Positions 23,772-31,868 of a stretch of 64,000 nt of DNA are shown piece after piece (position 1 is the first letter of the stretch; each line of letters starts with the position of its first letter). A model generated the notes under the pieces. It did not search any database, was not told the origin of the DNA, and saw nothing but the letters and a program-made list of their open reading frames with translations. Origin of the DNA: Flavobacterium degerlachei (GTDB lineage: Bacteria > Bacteroidota > Bacteroidia > Flavobacteriales > Flavobacteriaceae). Location: the NCBI RefSeq assembly GCF_900106645.1, contig NZ_FNMV01000001.1, forward strand, positions 434,001 through 498,000, written 5' to 3'. The position numbers and the translations under genes are program-made.

Positions 23772-24914
23772 ATGAAATTCAATACTAAAACAATACACGG
23801 TGGGCAACATCACGATCCAACTACTGGGTCGGTTATGCCACCAATTTTTCAAACCTCCACATTTGCACAAACTAGCCCAGGGAAACCTATTGGCGATTAT
23901 GTGTATAGTAGAACTGCTAATCCAACTAGAACGGCTTTAGAAGAAGCTTTGGCTAGTATTGAAAACGGAGCAAGAGGATTGGCTTTTTCATCTGGATTAG
24001 CGGCGACGGATTGTTTGTTGCGTTCTTTTAAAGCGGGTGACGAAATCATCGCGATGGACGATTTGTATGGTGGTACCTATAGAATGTTCACTAAAGTATA
24101 TAATAATTCAGGAATTAAGTTTCATTATGTTGATATGAATGATTTGGATAATGTTCAGTCCTTAATTAATGAAAATACTAAAATGATTTGGGTAGAAACA
24201 CCTACAAATCCTATAATGAAATTGGCTGATATTGCTGCTATAGCAAAAATCACAAAGGCTAACAATATTCTGTTTGCGGTAGATAATACGTTTGCAACGC
24301 CTTATTTACAAAATCCGTTAGATTTAGGAGCTGATGTGGTTATGCATTCAGCTACAAAATACCTTGCTGGTCACTCTGATGTTGTGGCAGGAGCTTTAAT
24401 TACTAAAACAGCTGAATTAGGAAAACAATTGCATTTTCAGCAATTTGCGACTGGTGCTACACTTGGACCCATGGATAGTTTTCTTGTTCTTAGAGGGATA
24501 AAAACATTGCATTTAAGAATGCAAAGACACTGTGAAAACGGAGAAAAAGTAGCTGAATTTTTAGACCAGCACCCAAAAATAAAAACAGTGTACTATGCAG
24601 GATTAGCAAGCCACCCGTATCATGAAATTGCCAAAAAGCAAATGAGTGGTTTTGGCGGAATGGTTTCTTTTGATTTTGTATCAGGAGCAAAACAAGACTC
24701 TGTTGCATTCTTAGAGAAAGTTAAAATATTCACTCTGGCAGAATCGTTGGGAGGTGTAGAGTCATTGGCAAATCACCCAGCTTTGATGACGCATGCTTCT
24801 ATTCCAGAGGAAAAACGAAAAGAAGTGGGTATTACAGATGACTTAGTTCGTCTAAGTGTAGGTGTTGAAGATATAGAAGATTTATTAGAAGATTTGAAAC
24901 AGGCATTGGCGTAA
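23772..24914 (+). CDS. Cystathionine gamma-synthase/lyase family PLP enzyme
   Basis: This is a 380-residue cytoplasmic PLP enzyme of the Cys/Met metabolism family. The Schiff-base lysine is Lys196 in HSATKYLAGHSD, and the PLP-phosphate contacts are in SRTANPTRTALE and SSGLAA. The Tyr of DYVYSRTANP is the residue contributed by the neighbouring subunit. Whether it acts as synthase, gamma-lyase or homocysteine-forming sulphydrylase cannot be told from sequence alone; all share these motifs. It is monocistronic, with its own promoter box and a bidirectional terminator downstream. Confidence 0.93.
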   Translation: MKFNTKTIHGGQHHDPTTGSVMPPIFQTSTFAQTSPGKPIGDYVYSRTANPTRTALEEALASIENGARGLAFSSGLAATDCLLRSFKAGDEIIAMDDLYGGTYRMFTKVYNNSGIKFHYVDMNDLDNVQSLINENTKMIWVETPTNPIMKLADIAAIAKITKANNILFAVDNTFATPYLQNPLDLGADVVMHSATKYLAGHSDVVAGALITKTAELGKQLHFQQFATGATLGPMDSFLVLRGIKTLHLRMQRHCENGEKVAEFLDQHPKIKTVYYAGLASHPYHEIAKKQMSGFGGMVSFDFVSGAKQDSVAFLEKVKIFTLAESLGGVESLANHPALMTHASIPEEKRKEVGITDDLVRLSVGVEDIEDLLEDLKQALA

Positions 24915-24965
24915 GTCAAGAATAGATTAGACTTTCCTTAATATTTTCGTTTAGGATAAAATGAA

Positions 24966-25010
24966 AAAATTCCCCAATTCTAAAGCAATTACAACTGGGG
25001 AATTTTGTTT
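24966..25010. terminator. Bidirectional terminator
   Basis: AAAATTCCCCA (24966-24976) pairs with TGGGGAATTTT (24996-25006), with T-rich flanks on both strands. It serves the CGS-like gene and the convergent outer-membrane protein gene. Confidence 0.85.
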
Positions 25011-25029
25011 TTCTATAGTTGTGCAAATC

Positions 25030-25833
25030 CTATTGCAGATAGTAAATGTATCCAACATTAAACCAAACTAACCAATCGTTTGCTTTGTTTTCTTTGTAAA
25101 TATCTGGGTTTGGATTTAATCCGTCTACCCAATTAGAGAAATAATATTGAAAGCGTAAATCCACCATAAAATCGCTTAATGGACTTAATTTATATCGTGT
25201 TCCTACACTTGAAACAACTGACCAAACAGAGCCTCCTTCGGTTGAAAATCCGTAAGGGCGACCGTCAGTAGGAGTTAAGTATTTAGGAAATGTGGTTAGT
25301 GGTGTGCCTAGTGGTCCAAGAGTAGAATAAGCCTTGGCATTATAATAACTGAATTGGGCTCCCAAACTTACAAATGGACCTAAACTACCTATTGTAGCTG
25401 TGAAATCACGGATGCTTAAAGGGAAATATTCCAGTTGCATTCCTATATTTGTTACAGCAGTGCTTCCTTTCATAGCCCGCAATTGATCAGCTCCTAAGGA
25501 TGTTCTTTCAGGGGCAACCCATTCTCCTAGATGCTCTAAATTGGTTTTGTTATATGATAATTCAGTTCTTAATTTGAAATGATCATTAAAATAAGTTTCA
25601 GGGGTATAGCAGTTACAATCCGCTTCGTAGGAGAAATTCATATAATGGATTATCCCTATTCCTATTCCTGTATTTCCAGCATTAGTGCTTAAACTATAAC
25701 GTTCTCCATAGTCAGATTGAAAAGCGACAGGACCAGCAATAATTCCAACTTCATGCGAGAAGCCGAATTGAGCATTTGAATTATTTGAAAAGCCCAAAAA
25801 AGCAAATAAAATAAGGGAGACGTATCTGAGCAT
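25030..25833 (-). CDS. THC0290_0291-family outer-membrane protein
   Basis: This is a 267-residue exported protein with a signal peptide (1-21, ending SNAQ) and a beta-barrel-like pattern of alternating hydrophobic and aromatic residues (FKLRTELSYNKTNLEHLG, FMVDLRFQYYFSNW). It ends with the aromatic strand FNVGYIYYLQ typical of outer-membrane insertion. I recognise it as the THC0290_0291 family of Flavobacteriia, of unknown function. The central CNCYTPETYF segment carries two cysteines. It has no operon partner; the 276 bp to its right contains the gdhA control region. Confidence 0.82.
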   Translation of the reverse strand: MLRYVSLILFAFLGFSNNSNAQFGFSHEVGIIAGPVAFQSDYGERYSLSTNAGNTGIGIGIIHYMNFSYEADCNCYTPETYFNDHFKLRTELSYNKTNLEHLGEWVAPERTSLGADQLRAMKGSTAVTNIGMQLEYFPLSIRDFTATIGSLGPFVSLGAQFSYYNAKAYSTLGPLGTPLTTFPKYLTPTDGRPYGFSTEGGSVWSVVSSVGTRYKLSPLSDFMVDLRFQYYFSNWVDGLNPNPDIYKENKANDWLVWFNVGYIYYLQ

Positions 25834-26054
25834 TTTTTGTTGAAATTTCGAGTACGGACAAATATATAAAAAACATCATTCATCCGTTAAATTTAAAATC
25901 AAAAATAAATAAACAAATAGGAATTTGCTTAAGAAAAATACAACGTTTTGATATAATTGGTAACTTCAAAAGCCTGAATAGTAAGGAATGATTAATAAAA
26001 AGATAATTCGGCAATATATAACAAGATATAATTTAGAAATAGTCGCATAAAACG

Positions 26055-26062
26055 TATATTTG
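26055..26062 (+). promoter_or_regulatory. Promoter -7 box of gdhA
   Basis: TATATTTG is a perfect TAnnTTTG match 47 bp before the ATG. A TTTAG at 26032-26036 could serve as a weak -33 element with 18-bp spacing. The expected transcription start is about 26067-26070. Confidence 0.65.
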
Positions 26063-26073
26063 TACCCTCTAAC

Positions 26074-26085
26074 GAAAACGTTTTC
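26074..26085. promoter_or_regulatory. Operator-like palindrome in the gdhA leader
   Basis: GAAAACGTTTTC is a perfect 12-bp palindrome placed immediately after the expected transcription start, flanked by AACG on the left and a second AAACGTT on the right. The AAACGTTT core resembles LacI/GalR-family operators. The regulator is unknown. Confidence 0.5.
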
Positions 26086-26109
26086 TTAAACGTTAATAAT
26101 CTAATAATC

Positions 26110-27453
26110 ATGTCACAAAGTATTACTACTTTTATTGAAGAGGTTACTAAAAAAAACCCAAACGAGCCGGAATTCTTACAGGCAGTTTTAGAAGTTGCTG
26201 AAACTGTAATTCCTTTCATCGAAGAAAATAAAAAATACCAGAACAAAATGCTTTTGGAAAGAATGGTCGAATCTGATCGAATCATTATGTTTCGTGTAGC
26301 TTGGATTGATGATAAAGGAGCAACTCAAGTAAATAGAGGATACCGTATTCAAATGAATTCAGCTATCGGACCATACAAAGGAGGACTTCGTTTTCACCCA
26401 TCTGTGAATTTGAGCATCTTGAAATTTTTAGCTTTCGAACAAACATTTAAAAATAGCTTGACTACATTACCAATGGGTGGTGGAAAAGGTGGAGCTGATT
26501 TTGATCCAAAAGGAAAATCTGATAATGAAGTGATGCGTTTTTGTCAAAGTTTCATGACAGAATTATCTAAGCATATCGGAGCTAACACGGATGTTCCTGC
26601 AGGGGATATTGGAGTTGGTGGAAGAGAAGTTGGATTCATGTTCGGTCAATATAAAAGACTAAGAAATGAATTTACAGGAGTTTTGACTGGTAAAGGAATT
26701 TCTTTTGGAGGTTCATTAATTAGACCTGAAGCAACTGGATACGGTGCGGTTTATTTTGCACAAAGTATGTTAGAAACAAAAGGAGATAGTTTTGCAGGTA
26801 AAACAGTTGTAGTTTCTGGTTCTGGAAACGTTGCACAATATGCTACTGAAAAAGCAACTCAATTAGGTGGTAAAGTAGTGACTATGTCAGATTCTGCTGG
26901 ATACATTTATGATGCTGACGGTATTGATGCTGAGAGATTGGCTCACGTAATGGAGATCAAAAATGAATTGAGAGGTAGAATTAGCGAGTATGTTAAGAAA
27001 TACCCTAATGCAAAATATGTAGCAGGAGCACGTCCATGGGAAGTGAAATGTGATATCGCATTGCCTTGTGCAACTCAAAATGAATTGAATGAGGATGAAG
27101 CTAAAGCTTTAGTTGCAAACGGATGTATCTGTGTTGCTGAAGGAGCTAACATGCCAACTATGCCTGATGCAGTTATTGTGTTTCAAAATGCTAAATTATT
27201 GTTTGCTCCAGGAAAAGCATCTAATGCTGGTGGAGTAGCAACTTCTGGTCTTGAAATGTCTCAAAACTCATTAAGATTAAGCTGGAGTTCTGAAGAAGTA
27301 GACGAAAAATTAAAAGGAATTATGCTTGCTATTCACGCTTCATGTGTGGAGTACGGTAAAGATTCTTCTGGATATGTTGACTACGTAAAAGGTGCAAACA
27401 TCGCTGGATTTGTAAAAGTAGCTGATGCTATGCTAGCTCAAGGAGTAGTATAA
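26110..27453 (+). CDS. gdhA: NADP-specific glutamate dehydrogenase
   Basis: This hexameric cytoplasmic enzyme makes glutamate from 2-oxoglutarate and ammonium. Its 447 residues match the short bacterial NADP-dependent type. Substrate-site motifs are PYKGGLRFHPSVN, LPMGGGKGGADFDPKGKS with the catalytic lysine, and DVPAGDIGVGGREVGFM. The Rossmann domain includes VVVSGSGNVAQYA. It is transcribed alone, with a clear -7 box, an operator-like palindrome in the leader, and a strong terminator. Regulation by nitrogen supply is plausible, but the sensor is unknown. Confidence 0.97.
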   Translation: MSQSITTFIEEVTKKNPNEPEFLQAVLEVAETVIPFIEENKKYQNKMLLERMVESDRIIMFRVAWIDDKGATQVNRGYRIQMNSAIGPYKGGLRFHPSVNLSILKFLAFEQTFKNSLTTLPMGGGKGGADFDPKGKSDNEVMRFCQSFMTELSKHIGANTDVPAGDIGVGGREVGFMFGQYKRLRNEFTGVLTGKGISFGGSLIRPEATGYGAVYFAQSMLETKGDSFAGKTVVVSGSGNVAQYATEKATQLGGKVVTMSDSAGYIYDADGIDAERLAHVMEIKNELRGRISEYVKKYPNAKYVAGARPWEVKCDIALPCATQNELNEDEAKALVANGCICVAEGANMPTMPDAVIVFQNAKLLFAPGKASNAGGVATSGLEMSQNSLRLSWSSEEVDEKLKGIMLAIHASCVEYGKDSSGYVDYVKGANIAGFVKVADAMLAQGVV

Positions 27454-27470
27454 ATCTTTTTTAAATACTT

Positions 27471-27512
27471 AAAAAGCCTTCTGCCGAAGTTTCGGACAGA
27501 AGGCTTTTTTTT
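27471..27512 (+). terminator. Terminator of gdhA
   Basis: AAAAAGCCTTCTG followed by CCGAA pairs with TTCGG and CAGAAGGCTTTTTTTT around a short loop, 18 bp after the stop codon. Confidence 0.9.
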
Positions 27513-27547
27513 TGGTCAGAACAAAAATCGGATACTTTTGTTTGTGC

Positions 27548-27555
27548 TATATTTG
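27548..27555 (+). promoter_or_regulatory. Candidate -7 box of porZ
   Basis: TATATTTG lies 22 bp before the ATG at 27578. A second match, TACTTTTG, lies at 27534. They support starting the gene at 27578 and not at the upstream in-frame codon at 27512. Confidence 0.5.
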
Positions 27556-27577
27556 TAAACTAATAGTCATAGTTATA

Positions 27578-29866
27578 ATGAAAAAAAGACTTTTAAGTTT
27601 ATTACTTCTACTAGTCATTCAAATGACTTTTGCCCAAACTAATTTGTCTTGGCAGGGTTATTTTTCATACAATGAAATTAAGGATGTCTCAGTATCAACA
27701 TCCGGAATTTTTGCAGCGTCAGAAAACGCCTTGTTTTCTGTAAATAAAATCAGCAACCAAATAAAGACGACAAATACAGTAGATGGTCTTTCAGGTCAAA
27801 CCATAAGCTCACTTTATTATAGCGCTAAGTTTAATAAGTCGGTTGTTGGTTATGAAAATGGATTAATCATTGTTATCAATGAGGCTGACGGAAGTATGTT
27901 GAATGTTGTTGATATTATCAACAAACAACTTCCTGCAAACATGAAAAAGATAAATCATTTCATGGAATATGATGGCATTGTATATGTTTCCTGTGATTTT
28001 GGTATCGTACAATTCAATTTAGCTACAATGCTATTTGGAGACACTTATTTCATAGGAGATAATGGTGCGGAAATTAGCATTAGACAGACGGCAGTTTACA
28101 ATGGTTTCATTTATGCAGCAACAATTAATGGGATTCGAAGAGCGGCGATTACAAGCGCAAATTTGAATGACTTTAATCAATGGACGCAAGTGATTGCTGG
28201 AAGTTGGGCTAGTATAGAATCTTTTGATACAGAATTAATTGCTATTACCGATTCGGGGAATATACATAGATACAATGCGAATACGAACTCCTTGGTCAGT
28301 TTTGTGGTTCTTTCGCAACCAGCTTTGGATATGAGAGCTAATGATACTTATTTGATTATCACAAGTCCAAATAGTGTTTATGTTTACAATAAACAGATGA
28401 CCTTAGTCCGTCAAATTAATACTAATCAAATTCCGGAAAGTAATCCTTTATTTAGTTGTGCTGCAAGTGTAGCAGGTGTAATATACATTGGAACAAAGGA
28501 AAACGGATTGATTGCAACTACAATAGTTGGTGTTTCTGATTTTCAAATAATACTGCCTTCAGGCCCTAGTCGAAATAATATTTTTGCAATCGAAGCTACT
28601 TCAAGTTCACTTTGGTCAGTTTATGGAGATTATACAGTTGATTATAATCCGTATCCATTAGATAATTATGGGATTAGCAAGTTTAGTGCAACAGGCTGGT
28701 TAAATATTCCCTATGAATCAGTTCTGGAGGCGAAATCTTTGGTGAGAATTATCGTGAATCCTAACAATGAGAATGAAGTTTATGTAGGCTCTTCCTACTC
28801 AGGTTTGTTGAAAATAGAAAATGATGTGCCGTCGGTTTTATATAACCAAACAAATAGTGGATTAGACCAGATTTCATTCCTGCCAAATTATTTTAATGAT
28901 GTGCGAGTTAACGGCGCTGTCTTTGACAAATCAGGAAATTTGTGGGTCAATAATAGTTTGGTTGACAACGGTATAAAAGTTTTAAAAAGAGATGGCTCGT
29001 GGCAAGCTTTTTCGACAAAAACAATACTAGCTGATATCGAAAAATCTAGTTTTGGGAGAATGTCAGTCGATAAAAACGGAACAAAATGGATAGCCACGAG
29101 TAGGGATGGTATTATCGGTTTTAATGAAAGCAGTAATGTGCTCAAGAAAATTACATTTGGACCTGAAGCTGGGAATCTCCCTATTGCAGATGCAAGAGTA
29201 GCCGCGGTAGATAATAGGAATCAACTTTGGATTGGAACCACAAAAGGACTTCGTGTTTTGTCGAATGTGGGTAATTTCCAAACCGAAAACCAATTAACAA
29301 CAAGTTCCATTATTATATTAGAAGATAACCTTGCTCAAGAATTGTTGTACGAGCAATTTATTACTGATATTGTTGTTGATGGAGCTAATAATAAATGGAT
29401 TGGTACTGCAGACTCTGGGTTGTTTTTGGTTTCTCCAAACGGACAGGAAACACTATATCATTTTACAATAAACAATTCCCCTTTGCCTAGTAATGTCATC
29501 AATGATATTGCCATAAATAGTGCGACAGGAGAGGTTTTTATTGCCACTGACAAAGGCTTAGTTTCTTTTAAGGGCGTTGCTACAGAAGCCAATGAGGATT
29601 TAAGTAAAGCTTATGTGTATCCAAATCCAGTTCGACCAGAATATGAAGGAACCGTGAAAATTGCAGGTTTGATAGATAGAGCCAACGTAAAAATCACTGA
29701 CATTGAAGGGAATTTAGTTTACGAAGCCACTTCCGAAGGAGGAACGCTTGAATGGGATACTTATGCTTTTGGGAAATACAAAGTAGCTTCTGGCGTCTAT
29801 ATGATTTTTATTTCGGCAAATGACGGAGTGGAGACCAAAGTAAAAAAGCTAATGATAATCAGATAA
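27578..29866 (+). CDS. porZ: Type IX secretion system protein PorZ
   Basis: This 762-residue surface or outer-membrane-associated protein belongs to the PorZ family of the type IX secretion attachment complex, which in Porphyromonas delivers anionic LPS to the PorU sortase. The signal peptide is MKKRLLSLLLLLVIQMTFAQ. Beta-propeller repeats fill about 25-660 (for example NKWIGTADSGLFLVS and QLWIGTTKGLRVLS). A T9SS-type C-terminal domain follows, starting VYPNPVRPEYEG and ending VKKLMIIR. Location next to recO is typical of porZ in this phylum. Here an acyltransferase gene lies between the two. I took the ATG that opens the signal peptide. Confidence 0.87.
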   Translation: MKKRLLSLLLLLVIQMTFAQTNLSWQGYFSYNEIKDVSVSTSGIFAASENALFSVNKISNQIKTTNTVDGLSGQTISSLYYSAKFNKSVVGYENGLIIVINEADGSMLNVVDIINKQLPANMKKINHFMEYDGIVYVSCDFGIVQFNLATMLFGDTYFIGDNGAEISIRQTAVYNGFIYAATINGIRRAAITSANLNDFNQWTQVIAGSWASIESFDTELIAITDSGNIHRYNANTNSLVSFVVLSQPALDMRANDTYLIITSPNSVYVYNKQMTLVRQINTNQIPESNPLFSCAASVAGVIYIGTKENGLIATTIVGVSDFQIILPSGPSRNNIFAIEATSSSLWSVYGDYTVDYNPYPLDNYGISKFSATGWLNIPYESVLEAKSLVRIIVNPNNENEVYVGSSYSGLLKIENDVPSVLYNQTNSGLDQISFLPNYFNDVRVNGAVFDKSGNLWVNNSLVDNGIKVLKRDGSWQAFSTKTILADIEKSSFGRMSVDKNGTKWIATSRDGIIGFNESSNVLKKITFGPEAGNLPIADARVAAVDNRNQLWIGTTKGLRVLSNVGNFQTENQLTTSSIIILEDNLAQELLYEQFITDIVVDGANNKWIGTADSGLFLVSPNGQETLYHFTINNSPLPSNVINDIAINSATGEVFIATDKGLVSFKGVATEANEDLSKAYVYPNPVRPEYEGTVKIAGLIDRANVKITDIEGNLVYEATSEGGTLEWDTYAFGKYKVASGVYMIFISANDGVETKVKKLMIIR

Positions 29867-29907
29867 TTTTTAGAGCTGTTAAGAATAGCTGCTCAATATT
29901 TTTATAA

Positions 29908-30921
29908 ATGAATAACAACAAAAATTGCTTTGATTTTTTAAGGATGTTTTTTGCTATAGATATTCTGTTAGCGCATCTTGGTGAACTTTCTCAAAATAAA
30001 AACCTTCATTTTTTATTAGACTATACAAATGCAATAATAGGTATAAAAGGATTTTTTGTTATCAGCGGTTTTTTAGTCGCCAAAAGCTATATCAATACGC
30101 CGTCCTTAAGAAAATACTTTGTCAAAAGAGTAAAAAGGATCGTTCCAGCCTACATTTTTGTATTGTTACTTTCAGTTTTGATTTTGGCCTTTTTTGGCAA
30201 GTATAGTGTTATAGATTATTTTACAGATATAAACGTTTATAAATATTTAGGGTGGAATTCTGTCTTTTTGAATTTTATGCATCCTTGCCTGCCTGGTATT
30301 TTTGAAAACAATCTAATTTGTGCTGTTAATGGGGCGTTATGGACTTTAAAAGTAGAGGAAGGCTTTTATATTGCACTGCCTTTTATTTTTTATTTCATTA
30401 AAAAAGTTAAAAAGCCGTTTGTTGTTCTGATAACACTCTATTTCTTATCGCTGCTGTATTGGTTTTTAATGGATGATTATTTTAATATGCCTTTGTTAGC
30501 TAAGCAATTGCCGGGCTATTTAGCGTATTTTGTGGTAGGAATATTTTTATATTTGAATTTAAAATTTGTGTTAGACAATAACAAAACCTTGTTACTATTA
30601 GCGATTTCAACATTGTTAATCTCAAATTACTTAGACTTAAATTTAAGCGTTTTTTATCCGGCAGTATTTGGGACATTGGTTATAGCTGCGGCTTATAGCT
30701 TTCCTTTTCTAAATAATTTGGGGAAGTTTGGTGATTTCACCTACGGGCTATATATTTATCATTTTCCAATCATTCAGCTTTTTAGGCAGTATAATTTATT
30801 TGAAAGATACAATCCTTTCCTAATGGCAATTTATGTAATTTTGATAACCTTTTTATTTGCCGCTTTTTCGTGGTTCTATATTGAGAAAAGGTTCTTGGAT
30901 CGATTCAAAACCCACAATTAA
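29908..30921 (+). CDS. Acyltransferase 3 family membrane protein (OafA-like)
   Basis: This is a 337-residue inner-membrane protein of the acyltransferase 3 family, which transfers acetyl or acyl groups to polysaccharides and LPS. About ten helices are visible. The catalytic-type histidine is in DILLAHLGELS near 23, and the conserved GFFVISGFLVAKSY and FVKRVKRIVPAYIFV segments follow. The motifs TLKVEEGFYIALP and YGLYIYHFPIIQ are family hallmarks. It follows porZ by 41 bp, and its stop is one base from the recO ATG. A surface-glycan acylation role linked to the LPS-handling PorZ is inference from position. Confidence 0.9.
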   Translation: MNNNKNCFDFLRMFFAIDILLAHLGELSQNKNLHFLLDYTNAIIGIKGFFVISGFLVAKSYINTPSLRKYFVKRVKRIVPAYIFVLLLSVLILAFFGKYSVIDYFTDINVYKYLGWNSVFLNFMHPCLPGIFENNLICAVNGALWTLKVEEGFYIALPFIFYFIKKVKKPFVVLITLYFLSLLYWFLMDDYFNMPLLAKQLPGYLAYFVVGIFLYLNLKFVLDNNKTLLLLAISTLLISNYLDLNLSVFYPAVFGTLVIAAAYSFPFLNNLGKFGDFTYGLYIYHFPIIQLFRQYNLFERYNPFLMAIYVILITFLFAAFSWFYIEKRFLDRFKTHN

Positions 30922-30922
30922 A

Positions 30923-31636
30923 ATGCAAGTCAAAACAAAAGCCATCGTTATTTCGTCAATAAAATTTCAAGAGAAAAGCTTGATTGTGAAATGTTTCACC
31001 CAGTCTCATGGGTTGAAATCTTACTTTGTAAGGGACGCTTTCTCAGGTAGAAAATCGAATCAAAAAATCGCGTATTTTCAGCCACTGACAATTCTTGAAA
31101 TTGAGGCTGTCCATAAGAATAAAGGAACCTTAGAAAACTTCAAAGAAATAAAGATTAGCACACCGTTTCAGACTATTCATTCGGATATTTATAAGAGCAC
31201 AATTGTAATGTTTGTATCGGAAATTCTACATCATTCAATACATGAGGAGGAAGAAAACGAATCACTTTTTAGCTTTCTAGAAACGGCCTTGTTGTGGTTA
31301 GATCATCATGATGAAATAGCTAATTTTCATCTAATTTTATTGCTTGAAACCACAAAATATCTTGGATTTTATCCTGATATTTCCGACATAGAGATGCGTT
31401 TTTTCGAAATGACCGAAGGTGTTTTTTCGCCTTTTCACGCCATAAGTTCGCTAACAGAGCATGAAACGAATTTGTTTAGAAAGCTCATCAGTTTAAAATT
31501 GGATAATGACCAAAAAATCTTTCATGTCATTGAAAGGCAAATAGTGCTTAAAATTCTGATTGACTACTACAGTTTTCATCTTGACGGTTTCAAAAAGCCA
31601 AAATCCCTAGATGTTTTAAAGGAAGTTTTTTCTTGA
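30923..31636 (+). CDS. recO: DNA repair protein RecO
   Basis: This is a 237-residue recombination mediator that helps load RecA in the RecFOR pathway. The start is the ATG one base after the acyltransferase stop, which opens the family N-terminus MQVKTKAIVISSIKFQEKSLIVKCFT (OB fold, 1-80); the open frame upstream overlaps the acyltransferase. The helical part follows (about 90-237). The zinc-finger cysteines of some RecO proteins are absent, as is common in Bacteroidota. Tight spacing suggests co-transcription and probably coupling with the upstream gene. Confidence 0.93.
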   Translation: MQVKTKAIVISSIKFQEKSLIVKCFTQSHGLKSYFVRDAFSGRKSNQKIAYFQPLTILEIEAVHKNKGTLENFKEIKISTPFQTIHSDIYKSTIVMFVSEILHHSIHEEEENESLFSFLETALLWLDHHDEIANFHLILLLETTKYLGFYPDISDIEMRFFEMTEGVFSPFHAISSLTEHETNLFRKLISLKLDNDQKIFHVIERQIVLKILIDYYSFHLDGFKKPKSLDVLKEVFS

Positions 31637-31785
31637 AAAATGGAGTTTAGTTTCCTGAAAAGGTTAATGAAAACATAAGCGAATACTGATATTTTCAGCT
31701 TAATAGATACTTTTATTATTCAGTTCAATAAATGTGCAAATCGAATTATTTGTACTTTTAAATTACTTGAAACGCAGTAGTTAAC

Positions 31786-31820
31786 AAAAATCTACGTCAA
31801 TTCATGAAATCCGTGTTTAA
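31786..31820. repeat. Intergenic word repeat upstream of ileS
   Basis: AAAAATCTACGTCAATTCAT followed by GAAATCCGTGTTTAA belongs to the type of phrase repeat (TCTGCGT/ATCCGTG words) common in Bacteroidota intergenic DNA. The rest of the 232-bp gap is AT-rich, with a TACTTTCG box at 31836 that may be the ileS -7 element. Confidence 0.4.
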
Positions 31821-31868
31821 TTATTGAAAATTCCTTACTTTCGCACTTCGATTAAAGAAAAGGATAAA

